Below are positions 33,990 through 42,965 of a stretch of 64,000 nt of DNA, one piece after another. Source of the DNA: Nocardia mangyaensis (GTDB lineage Bacteria; Actinomycetota; Actinomycetes; Mycobacteriales; Mycobacteriaceae); NCBI RefSeq assembly GCF_001886715.1, contig NZ_CP018082.1:4092001-4156000 (forward strand), written 5' to 3'. The notes beneath the pieces are model-generated. The model was not told where the DNA came from and did not search any database. It saw nothing but the letters and a program-made list of their open reading frames with translations. The position numbers and the translations under genes are program-made. Each line of letters starts with the position of its first letter. The stretch's first letter is position 1.

Positions 33990-35135
33990 TCAGTCGGCCA
34001 GTTCGACGATGGTGGCGTTGGCGGTGCCGCCGCCCTCGCACATCGTTTGCAGGCCGTAGCGAATTCCGTTGTCGCGCATGTGATGAACCATCCGGGTGAG
34101 CAGCCCCGCCCCCGATCCACCGAGCGGATGACCGAGGGCGATGGCGCCGCCGAGCGGGTTGAGCAGACGTGGGTCGGCGCCGGTTTCGGCGAGCCAGGCC
34201 AGTGGCACCGACGCGAAGGCCTCGTTCACTTCGAAGACGCCGATCTCGGACAACTCGAGACCGGCTTTGCGCAAGACCTTCTCGGTCGCCGGAATCGGAC
34301 CGGTGAGCATGAGCACCGGGTCGGCGCCGGTGACAGCGCCGGCCCGGTAGCGCACCAGCGGGGTCAGCCCCAGGGCGCGGGCGCGCTCCGGTGTCGTCAC
34401 CAGCACGGCGGCGGCGCCGTCGGAGATCTGGGAGGAGTTGCCCGCGTGGATCACGCCGTCGTCCTGAAAGACCGGCTTCAGCTTGGCGAGGGTCTGGGGT
34501 GTGGTCCCGCGGCGCACGCCTTCGTCGGCGGTCACCGTCGCAGCGTCGGTCTCGACGGGCACGAGCTGCGCGTCGAACGCCCCGCGATCCTGGGCGGCCG
34601 CGGCCAGTTCGTGGGAGAGCGTGGCGAATTCATCGAGCCGATGCCGCCCCAGTCCCCACTTCTGGGCGATCAGCTCCGCGGAAATGCCCTGGTTGAACGA
34701 GAAGTCCTGGTAGCGCGCGCGGGCTTTCGGGCCGTAGGGAGACCCGCCCGTCTTCGCCGCTCCCAGCGGGACCCGGCTCATCGCCTCGACCCCACCCGCG
34801 ACAACGACATCCTGCTGACCCGACATCACCGCCTGCACCGCGAAATCCACTGCCTGCTGGCTCGAACCGCAGGCCCGGTTCACCGTCGTGCCGGGAATGC
34901 TCTCCGGCCATCCGGCGGCCAGCACCGCGTAACGCCCGATATTGCTGGACTGATCACCGACCTGGGACACACAGCCCCAGATCACATCGTCGATGACAGC
35001 CGGGTCGATTCCGGTGCGTTCGATCAGCGCGGTGAGCACGACCGCGGACAGGTCCGCCGGATGGGTTCCCGACAGGCCGCCGTTGCGTTTACCCCATGGC
35101 GTGCGTACCGCTTCGACCACTACTACTTCACGCAT
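33990..35135 (-). CDS. Thiolase (acetyl-CoA acyltransferase, FadA-like)
   Basis: The 381-residue thiolase has the nucleophilic Cys in NRACGSSQQAVDFA (about residue 90), the His in GHPLGGSGAGL, and the second Cys in MCEGGGTANATIVE. It cleaves 3-oxoacyl-CoA. It sits between the crotonase and FadE genes of the same operon. ATG 35135 with GGGAG upstream is preferred to the adjacent GTG 35138. Confidence 0.93.
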   Translation of the reverse strand: MREVVVVEAVRTPWGKRNGGLSGTHPADLSAVVLTALIERTGIDPAVIDDVIWGCVSQVGDQSSNIGRYAVLAAGWPESIPGTTVNRACGSSQQAVDFAVQAVMSGQQDVVVAGGVEAMSRVPLGAAKTGGSPYGPKARARYQDFSFNQGISAELIAQKWGLGRHRLDEFATLSHELAAAAQDRGAFDAQLVPVETDAATVTADEGVRRGTTPQTLAKLKPVFQDDGVIHAGNSSQISDGAAAVLVTTPERARALGLTPLVRYRAGAVTGADPVLMLTGPIPATEKVLRKAGLELSEIGVFEVNEAFASVPLAWLAETGADPRLLNPLGGAIALGHPLGGSGAGLLTRMVHHMRDNGIRYGLQTMCEGGGTANATIVELAD

Positions 35136-35156
35136 CACGCTCTCCCATCGAACTGG

Positions 35157-35990
35157 TCATTGTTGTGTCCGGTCTGCCGGGCGAATCGCCCAGCGGCCGG
35201 TGAACTCCGGTTCTCGGGCGGCCGCGAACGCCGCGAACGCTTCCGGTGCGTCGGCGGTCGCGAAGTTCACCCCTTGTGCCCGAGCCTCATTGGCGAGTGC
35301 GTCGCGCAGAGAGCGGTCCGCGCCCTCGTTCAGCAGCGCCTTGGTCTGGGCCAGCGCGACCGGCGGTCCGGCGGCGAGCCGTTCGGCGAGCTCGACGACG
35401 AAGGCGTCGAGCTCCGGTTCCGCGACGACCCAGGTCACCAGGTTCAGTGCGCGCGCCTGGGCGGCGTCGATCGTCTCGGCCAGCAGCGCCAGCCGCTTGG
35501 CCTGTTGCAGGCCGACCAGTTTGGGCAGCAACCAGGAACCACCGAGATCGAGTGACAGCCCGCGGCGGGCGAAGATCTGCGAGAACCGCGAATCTGGTTC
35601 CGCGACAACAAGATCACAGCCCAGCGCCAGATTCCAGCCCGCGCCGACCGCCACCCCGCGCACCTTGGCGATGGTGGGAATCGGCAACTCGTGCAGGAGC
35701 AGCGCGACCTCGGTGAGCGCGCGCAACTTGTGGATCGGATGACTGGGGTCGGGTGCGGAGATGTCCGCACCCGAGCAGAATGCCCCGCCGGAGCCGGTGA
35801 GCACGAGCGCGCGGACGTCGCGATCGCGGCCCGCCGCGTCCAGCGCCACGCGCAGCGCCGCCCACAGTTCCCGGTTGATGGCGTTCTTGCGGCGCGGGCG
35901 ATGCAGGGTCAGCGTGCGCACCCCGTTCCGATCTTCCGACAGCAGGACCGGCTCGTCGCGCGGATCAGTGTCCTTGCCCCCTGACGCCAT
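35157..35990 (-). CDS. Enoyl-CoA hydratase/isomerase, PaaG-like
   Basis: The 277-residue crotonase has GSGGAFCSGADIS and RGVAVGAGWNLALG oxyanion segments. The active-site stretch FSQIFARRGLSLDLGGSWLL resembles PaaG, where an Asp (here in SLDLGG) replaces the usual Glu pair and catalyses double-bond isomerisation. An isomerase role in unsaturated or cyclic acyl-CoA degradation is therefore more likely than hydration. Its ATG overlaps the CaiB stop by one base. Confidence 0.87.
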   Translation of the reverse strand: MASGGKDTDPRDEPVLLSEDRNGVRTLTLHRPRRKNAINRELWAALRVALDAAGRDRDVRALVLTGSGGAFCSGADISAPDPSHPIHKLRALTEVALLLHELPIPTIAKVRGVAVGAGWNLALGCDLVVAEPDSRFSQIFARRGLSLDLGGSWLLPKLVGLQQAKRLALLAETIDAAQARALNLVTWVVAEPELDAFVVELAERLAAGPPVALAQTKALLNEGADRSLRDALANEARAQGVNFATADAPEAFAAFAAAREPEFTGRWAIRPADRTQQ

Positions 35991-37210
35991 CAGCCCACGG
36001 CCGACGCGATGAGACCGTACAGGCGCAGGAAGTCGATTTCGTCATCGGTGAGACCGAACTCGGCCAGAACGGCGATCGTGTGTTCGCCGAGCGCGGGTAC
36101 CGCACCCATGGGTGGGTCGAAGCCAGCGATGATCGGCGGCGGCAGCAGCGCCGGGATCGGGCCGACCGGGGTGTCGATCCGGCGCCAGCGGTCGCGGTCG
36201 GTCAACTGCGGATGGACGAGCACTTCGCTCGGGGTGTTATAACGGGCATTGCCGATGCCCGCGGTGTCGGCCGCGCGTTGGAGGTGGGCAAGATCATGAC
36301 GGGCACACCAGGCGCCGATCTCGGCGTCGAGCACCGCACGGTGGCGAACCCGGCCGGGATTGGTCTGGAACCGTGAGTCCTCGGCCAGGTCCGGTCGGCG
36401 CAGCAGTTCGCGCGCGAACCGTTGCCATTCCGCGTCGTTGGTGGTGCCGAGCACCACGGTCTGCCCGTCGCCGGTCGAGTACGCGCCATAGGGCGCCACC
36501 GCGGGTGAACTCATGCCCAGTGGCTGCTGATCGATGCCCGAGTGCCGGGTGTAGGTGAGCTGATAGCCCATCACCTCGGTCATCGTGTCGAACAGGCTGA
36601 CACTGACCGCCGCGCCCCGGCGACCGCGCTGTTCCCGCGCGGCGAGCATGGCCAGAATCGAGATCGCGGCGTACAGACCGGTACAGACATCGGCGACCGG
36701 TGGACCGGGTTTGGCGGGCGCACCGGGCAACCCGGTGACCGCGCACACCCCCGATTCCGCCTGTGCCAGGAGGTCGTACGCGCGTTTGCCCGACAGTGGA
36801 CCGCCCGCGCCGAAGCCGTCGATCTCGACCGCGATCAGATCGGGGTGTTGTTCGGCCAGGTCGGTGGGCGTGATGCCGAGCCGAGCGGTCGCCCCGGGGG
36901 CCAGATTGGAGACCAGGACGTCGGCGTGGTCGAGCAACCGGTGCAACACCTCCATGCCGGCCGGCGATTTCAGGTTCAGCGCCACCGATTCCTTGCCCCG
37001 ATTGACCCAGACGAAGTGCGCCGCGAGGCCTTCGACAACGTCGTCGTAGTGCCGGGCGAAATCGCCACCGTCCGGGTTCTCCACCTTCAGCACCCGTGCC
37101 CCGAGATCGGCGAGTGTGCGGGTACACATCGGCGCGGACACCGCCTGTTCCAGCGCCACGACGGTGACACCGGCCAACGGCGCCGGGTCCACCGCCCCCT
37201 GGGCGGCCAT
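35990..37210 (-). CDS. CaiB/BaiF-family CoA-transferase
   Basis: The 406-residue family III CoA-transferase has LAGVTVVALEQAVSAPMCTR, GARVLKVENPDGGDFAR, NRGKESVALNLKSPAG and the catalytic Asp in PPVADVCTGLYAA (about residue 165). It transfers CoA to a pathway acid from a donor such as succinyl-CoA. ATG 37210 overlaps the SDR stop (TGATG). A much longer open reading frame (to 38677) runs through the antisense-like frame of the SDR and FadE genes and is not real. Confidence 0.92.
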   Translation of the reverse strand: MAAQGAVDPAPLAGVTVVALEQAVSAPMCTRTLADLGARVLKVENPDGGDFARHYDDVVEGLAAHFVWVNRGKESVALNLKSPAGMEVLHRLLDHADVLVSNLAPGATARLGITPTDLAEQHPDLIAVEIDGFGAGGPLSGKRAYDLLAQAESGVCAVTGLPGAPAKPGPPVADVCTGLYAAISILAMLAAREQRGRRGAAVSVSLFDTMTEVMGYQLTYTRHSGIDQQPLGMSSPAVAPYGAYSTGDGQTVVLGTTNDAEWQRFARELLRRPDLAEDSRFQTNPGRVRHRAVLDAEIGAWCARHDLAHLQRAADTAGIGNARYNTPSEVLVHPQLTDRDRWRRIDTPVGPIPALLPPPIIAGFDPPMGAVPALGEHTIAVLAEFGLTDDEIDFLRLYGLIASAVG

Positions 37211-37977
37211 CACATCACCATGCCGCCGTCGACCGGCAGCACCTGCCCGGTGACGAAGGAGGCCGCGTCGGAGGCAAGGAACACGAAGGCTCCGGCCACC
37301 TCGTCGGGTTCTGCCCAGCGCCGCAGCGGGATTCGATTCAGCGTCTGGGCGGCGAACTTCTCGTTGGTCCGCAGGGTGCTGGTCATCGGGGTCGCCGCCA
37401 GCGGGGCGAGCGCGTTCACCAGGATCTGCTTGCGGGCCAGCTCGCGCGCCAGGGATTTCGTGACGCCGATGATGCCCGCCTTGGCCGCGGAGTAGTTCAC
37501 CTGGCCGAGGGTGCCGACGATGCCCGCCGAGGACGTGACGTTGATGATCCGGCCGGTGCCGTCGGTCGCCAAAGCCGACAGCGCGGCCTGGGTGCAGCGG
37601 AACGTGCCGAGCAGGTGGATGTCGAGCAACCGCATCACCGATTCCTCGGTGGTCTCGGCGAACATGGCGGGATCGGTCACACCCGCGTTGTTCACCAGAA
37701 TGTGCAGGATTCCCCCAGCCAAGTCGGCGGCCGCGGCGACAGCGGCATCCGCGGACGCTCGATCCCGCACGTCGAGGGCCGCGCTGCGGGCGAGGCCACC
37801 CTCGGCCACGATCTTCTCGGCGACCACGGCCGCGGCCGCGCCGTCGACATCGGTGACCAGCACCGCGGCGCCCGCGGCGGCCAAGGCCCGCGCGACCGCG
37901 GCACCGATGCCACCTGCGGCACCGGTGACCAGTGCCGATCGACCGGTCAGATCGAAAAGTGCTGTCTTGACAGTCAT
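37210..37977 (-). CDS. Short-chain dehydrogenase (FabG-like)
   Basis: The 255-residue classical SDR has the cofactor loop TGAAGGIG, NNAG, the catalytic Ser in NVTSSAGIVG and VNYSAAKAG (Y-x3-K, about residues 155-159), ending VDGGMVM. In this operon it probably oxidises a 3-hydroxyacyl-CoA. It begins directly after the FadE stop (TGAATG), with no gap. Confidence 0.9.
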   Translation of the reverse strand: MTVKTALFDLTGRSALVTGAAGGIGAAVARALAAAGAAVLVTDVDGAAAAVVAEKIVAEGGLARSAALDVRDRASADAAVAAAADLAGGILHILVNNAGVTDPAMFAETTEESVMRLLDIHLLGTFRCTQAALSALATDGTGRIINVTSSAGIVGTLGQVNYSAAKAGIIGVTKSLARELARKQILVNALAPLAATPMTSTLRTNEKFAAQTLNRIPLRRWAEPDEVAGAFVFLASDAASFVTGQVLPVDGGMVM

Positions 37978-39156
37978 TCAGTAGCTCCTCGGCATTCCCA
38001 GCGTGTGCGATCCCAGGTAGTTCAGGATCATTTCCTGACTGATCGGCGCGATCTTCATCACGCGCGCCTCGCGGAAGTAGCGGGCGACGTTGTATTCCTC
38101 GGCGTAGCCCATCCCGCCGTGGGTCTGCAGCGCGCGATCGGCAGCGGTGAAACCCGCCTCCGCGCACAGGTATTTGGCGGTGTTGGCCTCTCGACCACAC
38201 GGCTGGCCGTTGTCGTAGAGCCAGGTGGCCTTGCGCAGCACCAGTTCGGCGGCGTCGAGATGGGTCAGCGAGTCGGCCAGGGGGAACTGGATCGCCTGGT
38301 TCATCCCGATGGGCCTGCCGAAGACCTCGCGGTCGCCCGCGTAGCGCACGGCTCGGTCCAGGGCGACCCGGCCGATGCCGAGCGCCTCGGCGGCGATCAG
38401 CATCCGCTCGGGATTCAGGCCGTCCAAGAGATACCGGAAGCCCATGCCCTCTTCGCCGATCCGGTCCTGCACCGGAATCCGTAGATCGTCGATGAACAAT
38501 TCGTTCGAGGTGACGGCGTTGCGGCCCATCTTGGCGATCGGCCGGACATCGACCCTGGTGCGGTCGAGGTCGGTGAGGAACAGGGTCATCCCGTCGGTCT
38601 TCTTCGCGACGTCGTCGTAACGGGTGGTGCGGGTGAGCAGCAGGATCTTCTCCGACTCCATGGCCTTGGAGATCCACACCTTGCGTCCGTTGACCACGTA
38701 GTGGTCACCCTCGCGCCGGGCGAAGGTGCTGATCCTGGTGGTGTCGAGGCCCGCACCGGGCTCGGTGACCCCGAAACACACGTGCAGATCCCCGCTGACG
38801 ATGCGCGGCAGAGTCCGCCGCTTGAGCTCCTCGGACCCGTGCACCACCACCGGGTGCATCCCGAAGATCGACAAGTGAATCGCGCTGGCGGCGTTCATCC
38901 CACCGCCGGACCGGGAGACTTCCTCGAGCAACAGCGAAGCCTCGGTGATCCCCAGTCCGTGGCCGCCGTACTCCGGCGGAATCGTGATGCCGAGCCAGCC
39001 ACCTCCGGCGATGGTGTCGTAGAACGCTCTCGGGAACTCGTGCGCCTGATCGTGCTCCATCCAGTACTTGTCGTCGAATTTCTTCATCATCTCGGCGACC
39101 GAGTCACGGATCAGTTGCTGATCCGCGCTCAGCGCGAAACTCATCCCGCCGGACAT
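37978..39156 (-). CDS. Acyl-CoA dehydrogenase (FadE)
   Basis: The 392-residue enzyme has CFGVTEPGAGLDTTRIS, KVWISKAMESEKI, and QTHGGMGYAEEYNVARYFREARVMKIAPISQEMI split over the C-terminal domain. The likely catalytic Glu is in LNPERMLIA. The TEPGAG-L-D variant replaces the common GSD. The ATG at 39156 (MSGGMSFALSADQQ) follows GGGGGA by eight bases; the ATG at 39171, overlapping the upstream stop, is the alternative. It introduces unsaturation into an acyl-CoA. Confidence 0.9.
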   Translation of the reverse strand: MSGGMSFALSADQQLIRDSVAEMMKKFDDKYWMEHDQAHEFPRAFYDTIAGGGWLGITIPPEYGGHGLGITEASLLLEEVSRSGGGMNAASAIHLSIFGMHPVVVHGSEELKRRTLPRIVSGDLHVCFGVTEPGAGLDTTRISTFARREGDHYVVNGRKVWISKAMESEKILLLTRTTRYDDVAKKTDGMTLFLTDLDRTRVDVRPIAKMGRNAVTSNELFIDDLRIPVQDRIGEEGMGFRYLLDGLNPERMLIAAEALGIGRVALDRAVRYAGDREVFGRPIGMNQAIQFPLADSLTHLDAAELVLRKATWLYDNGQPCGREANTAKYLCAEAGFTAADRALQTHGGMGYAEEYNVARYFREARVMKIAPISQEMILNYLGSHTLGMPRSY

Positions 39157-39170
39157 AGGCGATTCCCCCA

Positions 39171-39479
39171 TCAGTCCGAGGCGGGCAGCGCTTTGGCCGC
39201 CTTGACCGTCATCGGCTCGCCGTCGCAGCTCAGCGCGCCCAAACCCGGCGCGATGCACAGCACCTCGACGTGTTCGGTGGCGTCCACATACCGCTTGCCG
39301 ATCAAGGTGACCGCAGTGCCGTCGGCGACGACCGGCCGGGCGGTCGCCGCGGGGACCATCGGGCTCGCGCCGCAGGCGATCACGGGCGTGCGATCAGCCG
39401 GTACCCGGATCACCACCACCCGCGTACCGCAGACGGTGCTGGCGAGTTGATCACCGGGACGCAGTGGTGCTGCGGTCAT
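39171..39479 (-). CDS. Small conserved actinobacterial protein of unknown function
   Basis: The 102-residue protein MTAAPLRPGDQLASTVCGTR... is rich in beta-prone segments, with three Cys residues (in VCGT, IACGASPM and LSCDG) and a VLCIAPG segment. I recall related small proteins in actinobacterial genomes but no function. It is the first gene of the seven-gene beta-oxidation operon and overlaps a possible FadE start (TGATG). GGAAGGGAG precedes the ATG at 39479. A role as a metal- or CoA-linked accessory protein is only a guess. Confidence 0.65.
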   Translation of the reverse strand: MTAAPLRPGDQLASTVCGTRVVVIRVPADRTPVIACGASPMVPAATARPVVADGTAVTLIGKRYVDATEHVEVLCIAPGLGALSCDGEPMTVKAAKALPASD

Positions 39480-39519
39480 GGTGGAGCTCCCTTCCTGGGC
39501 TACATCGCTCTCTACCAAT

Positions 39520-39556
39520 GAAAACTAGCTTCTCCTTCAAGGAGAATCAATGACCC
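39520..39556. promoter_or_regulatory. Tandem operator facing the seven-gene beta-oxidation operon
   Basis: GAAAACTAGCTTCTC (39520-39534) and GAGAATCAATGACCC (39542-39556) start 22 bases apart. The inner halves form the perfect inverted repeat TTCTCCTTCAAGGAGAA. It lies 41-77 bases upstream of the ATG at 39479. Confidence 0.7.
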
Positions 39557-39578
39557 GTTGACTATCCGGCCAACCCGT

Positions 39579-39615
39579 GGAAATCTTACAGTTCAAATGT
39601 GAGAATGCGATTCTC
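39579..39615. promoter_or_regulatory. Operator upstream of the Rieske operon
   Basis: GAGAATGCGATTCTC (39601-39615) is a perfect consensus site, 20 bases before the first ATG (39635). A weak copy, GGAAATCTTACAGTT (39579-39593), precedes it with the same 22-base spacing and shares its left half GGAAAT with the copies at 1660 and 15124. Confidence 0.8.
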
Positions 39616-39634
39616 CAACGTGAGAGGAGGCGGT

Positions 39635-40168
39635 ATGCGCCTACCACCGCTGCCGGCCGACCAATGGGACGACCAGGTTCAGCACGCTCTGTCCGGCCTG
39701 CTCCCCCGGGACCGGCGGAACCCGGCGGGCGCCGGCAACGCACTGGCGACGCTCGTCCGTCACCCCGACCTGACCAAGGCCTACTCGAGTCTCGGTGTGC
39801 ACCTGTTGTTCCGGTCGACACTGCCCGCGCGAGCGAGGGAACTGGCGATCCTGCGTGTCGCCCATCGGCGCGGCTGCGCCTACGAGTGGGCCCATCACGT
39901 GGAGATGGCCGGCGAATCCGGCGTGACCGCCGCCGACATCGCGGCAGCACAGGGTGGCACCCCCACCGAGGAGTTCGACCGCGTGATCTTCGCCGCGACC
40001 GACGAACTCGAAACCACATCGAACCTGTCCGATTCGACCTGGGTCGCCCTCGGCGCGCACCTCGACGAGCGGCAGTGCATGGACCTGGTCTTCACAGTCG
40101 GCAACTACGCGATGTTGGCCATGGCCTTCAACACCTTCGGCGTCGAAGTCGAACAAACGGAAAGGTAA
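39635..40168 (+). CDS. Carboxymuconolactone decarboxylase/AhpD-family protein
   Basis: The 177-residue all-helical protein has ILRVAHRRGCAYEWAHHVEMA, the core of this family, with one Cys in place of the AhpD CxxC pair. That pattern fits the carboxymuconolactone-decarboxylase-like branch rather than a peroxiredoxin reductase. The start MRLPPLPADQWDD (ATG 39635) follows GAGAGGAGG. It opens the Rieske operon and may act on a lactone or peroxide arising there. Confidence 0.82.
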   Translation: MRLPPLPADQWDDQVQHALSGLLPRDRRNPAGAGNALATLVRHPDLTKAYSSLGVHLLFRSTLPARARELAILRVAHRRGCAYEWAHHVEMAGESGVTAADIAAAQGGTPTEEFDRVIFAATDELETTSNLSDSTWVALGAHLDERQCMDLVFTVGNYAMLAMAFNTFGVEVEQTER

Positions 40169-40172
40169 CCCC

Positions 40173-41444
40173 TTGTCCCACTTCACCAAACCGGCCGCGG
40201 GTAGCTGGACGGAGCACTACCCCGAGCTCGGCACCGAGCCGGTCGATTACACCGACTCCATCGACCCCGGGTTCTATGAGGACGAGCGCAACGCCATCTT
40301 CAAGAAGACCTGGCTCAACATCGGCCGCGTCGAACGGCTTCCGCGCGCGGGCAGCTACTTCACCAGGGAACTGCCCGCGATCGGCACCTCGCTCATCATC
40401 GCCAAGGGCACCGACGGCGTCGTGCGCGCGTTTCACAACATCTGTCGGCACCGCGGCAACAAACTGGTGTGGGACGACTTCCCGAACGAGGAGACCTCGG
40501 GCACGTGCCGCCAGTTCACCTGTAAGTACCACGCCTGGCGCTACAGCCTCGAGGGCGAGGTGAACTTCGTCCAGCAGGAGAAGGAGTTCTTCGACCTCGA
40601 CAAGCAGCTCTACGGCTTGAAGTCGGTGCGCTGCGAGGTGTGGGAGGGGTTCATCTTCGTCAACCTCGACGAGGACGCCCCGCCCCTCGCCGAGTACCTC
40701 GGCCCGCTCGTCACCGGCGTCGAAGGGTACCCGTTCCACGAGTTCACCGAGGTCTACAGCTACCGCGCCGAGATCGGCAGCAACTGGAAGCTGTTCATCG
40801 ACGCGTTCGCCGAGTTCTACCACGCTCCGATCCTGCACATGAAGCAGGCGGTCAAGGACGAGGCGGACAAACTGGCAGGCGTCGGCTACGAGGCCCTGCA
40901 CTATCAGTTGCAGAGCCCGCATTCGATGATCTCCTCGTGGGGCGGGATGGCGCCGCCCAAAGACCTCAACATGGTGAAGCCGATCGAGCGGGTGCTGCGC
41001 AGCGGCCTGTTCGGACCGTGGGACCGGCCCGACATCGCGGGCCTGGATCCGCTGCCCGCGGGCATCAATCCCAGCCGTCACCGGGCTTGGGGCGTGGACG
41101 AGTTCGAGATCTTCCCGAACATGTCGCTGCTGTTCTGGGCGCCGGGCTGGTACCTCACCTACCACTACTGGCCGACCGCGGTCGACAAGCACGTCTTCGA
41201 GGCGAACCTGTACTTCGTTCCCCCGAAGACCGCCAGGGACCGACTGGGCCAGGAACTGGCCGCGGTCACATTCAAGGAGTACGCGCTGCAGGACGCGAAC
41301 ACCCTCGAAGCCACCCAGACGATGCTGGCCACCCGCATCGTGTCCGAATTCCCTCTCAACGACCAGGAGATCTTGCTGCGCCACCTGCACAAGGTCGCCA
41401 AGGACAAGGTCAAGGAGTACCGAGATGCCGCTGCTGCCCGCTGA
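40173..41444 (+). CDS. Rieske non-haem iron oxygenase, alpha subunit
   Basis: The 423-residue protein has the Rieske [2Fe-2S] motif C91-R-H93 ... C117-KY-H120 and a C-terminal catalytic domain with the iron-site stretch DAFAEFYHAPILHMKQ (about residues 210-226). It hydroxylates or dihydroxylates a ring or an activated carbon, needing electrons from a reductase such as that at 52034. The start is TTG 40173 after GGAAAGG. No beta subunit gene is adjacent, so an alpha-only oxygenase like KshA or VanA is likely. The substrate is unknown. Confidence 0.92.
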   Translation: MSHFTKPAAGSWTEHYPELGTEPVDYTDSIDPGFYEDERNAIFKKTWLNIGRVERLPRAGSYFTRELPAIGTSLIIAKGTDGVVRAFHNICRHRGNKLVWDDFPNEETSGTCRQFTCKYHAWRYSLEGEVNFVQQEKEFFDLDKQLYGLKSVRCEVWEGFIFVNLDEDAPPLAEYLGPLVTGVEGYPFHEFTEVYSYRAEIGSNWKLFIDAFAEFYHAPILHMKQAVKDEADKLAGVGYEALHYQLQSPHSMISSWGGMAPPKDLNMVKPIERVLRSGLFGPWDRPDIAGLDPLPAGINPSRHRAWGVDEFEIFPNMSLLFWAPGWYLTYHYWPTAVDKHVFEANLYFVPPKTARDRLGQELAAVTFKEYALQDANTLEATQTMLATRIVSEFPLNDQEILLRHLHKVAKDKVKEYRDAAAAR

Positions 41445-41751
41445 ATTCGCCGATCTGGAACGGTTCGCCGACTGGGTTCTGCCCACCGAGCCCCAGCGCT
41501 ATGCCAAGCGCCTCGCCTCGGCCATGCCGCAGATGCAGGAGTTCTACGACACCGCGTTTCCGCGCCTGGAGGACGCGATCGCCTATTGTGACAAGTTCCC
41601 CCTCACCGACCTGCCCGAAGACGCCCGCGCACTGCTGCATCTGATGCAGTCGCTGGTGAATGTGTCCTTCCCGGTGGAGGTCTGGAAGCAGGCCAGGGTG
41701 CCCGACAGTGGCGCCGCGATGGTTCACCTGATCCGGGAGCCGGTGGTCTGA
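41425..41751 (+). CDS. Small protein of unknown function next to the Rieske oxygenase
   Basis: The 108-residue, probably helical protein MPLLPAEFADLERFADWVLP... starts 20 bases inside the end of the oxygenase gene and ends two bases before the amidohydrolase GTG. It has a single Cys (AIAYCDK) and no known motif. The overlaps support a real gene translated together with the oxygenase. It could be a small oxygenase partner. I do not recognise the family. Confidence 0.65.
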   Translation: MPLLPAEFADLERFADWVLPTEPQRYAKRLASAMPQMQEFYDTAFPRLEDAIAYCDKFPLTDLPEDARALLHLMQSLVNVSFPVEVWKQARVPDSGAAMVHLIREPVV

Positions 41752-41753
41752 CC

Positions 41754-42965
41754 GTGCTGACGCTGTTGGCCGCCGGGCTGCTCGACATCGACACCGGCGA
41801 GATCGTCCGGCCCGCGGTCGTCCGGATCGAGGGCGATCGGATCGTCGGCATCGGCGGCGACCCGGAAGGCGAGATCATCGATCTCGGCGACGCCGTCCTG
41901 CTTCCCGGCCTGATGGACATGGAGGTCAACCTCCTGATGGGCGGTCGCGGCGAAACCGGACTGGCTTCCAGCGTTCAGGACGACCCGCCGCTGCGGATGC
42001 TGCGCGCGGTGGGCAATGCGCGCCGCACCCTGCGGGCCGGGTTCACCACCGTGCGCAACCTCGGATTGTTCGTCAAGACCGGCGGCTATCTCCTCGACGT
42101 CGCGCTCGGCAAGGCCATCGACGCGGGCTGGATCGACGGCCCGCGGATCGTGCCCGCCGGCCACGCGATCACCCCGACCGGCGGGCATCTGGATCCGACG
42201 ATGTTCGCCGCGTTCGCACCGCATGTGCTGGAACTGAGCATCGAAGAGGGCATCGCCAACGGCGTGGACGAGGTGCGCAAGGCGGTCAGATATCAGATCA
42301 AGCACGGCGCGCAGCTGATCAAGGTCTGTGTCTCGGGCGGCGTCATGTCGTTGACCGGGGCACCGGGCGCCCAGCACTATTCGTCCGAGGAGCTGCGGGC
42401 GATCGTGGACGAGGCACATCGACGTGGGTTGCGGGTCGCCTCGCACACCCACGGCGCCGACGCCGTGCGCGCCGCCGTCGAAGCGGGCATCGACTGCATC
42501 GAACACGGTTTCCTGATCGACGACGACGCCATCGCGCTGATGGTCGAACGCGGCACCTATCTGGTGCCCACCACCCGGCTGGCCGACGCCATGGATGTGT
42601 CCAAGGCACCACCGGAACTCCAGGCCAAGGCGGCGCAGATGTTTCCCCGCGCCCGCACCTCGGTGCTGGCGGCCTATACGGCCGGGGTGAAGATCGCCGT
42701 GGGCACCGACGCCCCCGCGATCCCGCACGGCCGCAACGCCGACGAGCTGGTCGCGCTCGTCGAACGGGGGATGAGCCCGTTGGCCGTGTTGCGCGCCGCG
42801 ACCGTGACGGCCGCCGAGCTGATCGATGTCACCGACCGCGGCCGACTGGCCGAGGGGTTGCTGGCCGACATCATCGCGGTACCCGGCGACCCACTTCGAG
42901 ACATCACCGTCACCCAGCGGGTGCGGTTCGTGATGAAAGGCGGAAAAGTCTTTGTCCACCATTGA
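41754..42965 (+). CDS. Amidohydrolase-family protein lacking the first HxH metal motif
   Basis: The 403-residue protein follows the amidohydrolase TIM-barrel pattern. LIKVCVSGG (Lys for carboxylation), VASHTHGADAV, DCIEHGF and VGTDAPAIPHG are all present. The usual HxH after strand 1 (GLIDMHVHL in relatives) reads GLMDMEVNLLMGG, so both His are lost. Either the metal site has been remodelled or the protein is not a standard hydrolase. GTG 41754 follows the small gene directly. The end overlaps the next gene by 14 bases. Confidence 0.8.
   Translation: MLTLLAAGLLDIDTGEIVRPAVVRIEGDRIVGIGGDPEGEIIDLGDAVLLPGLMDMEVNLLMGGRGETGLASSVQDDPPLRMLRAVGNARRTLRAGFTTVRNLGLFVKTGGYLLDVALGKAIDAGWIDGPRIVPAGHAITPTGGHLDPTMFAAFAPHVLELSIEEGIANGVDEVRKAVRYQIKHGAQLIKVCVSGGVMSLTGAPGAQHYSSEELRAIVDEAHRRGLRVASHTHGADAVRAAVEAGIDCIEHGFLIDDDAIALMVERGTYLVPTTRLADAMDVSKAPPELQAKAAQMFPRARTSVLAAYTAGVKIAVGTDAPAIPHGRNADELVALVERGMSPLAVLRAATVTAAELIDVTDRGRLAEGLLADIIAVPGDPLRDITVTQRVRFVMKGGKVFVHH

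Noticed and set aside
35990..38677. An 895-codon minus-strand open frame
   Set aside because: Only its last 406 codons are the CaiB gene. The upstream part reads through the SDR and FadE genes in a wrong frame, with Arg/Gly/His-rich sequence typical of high-GC shadows.
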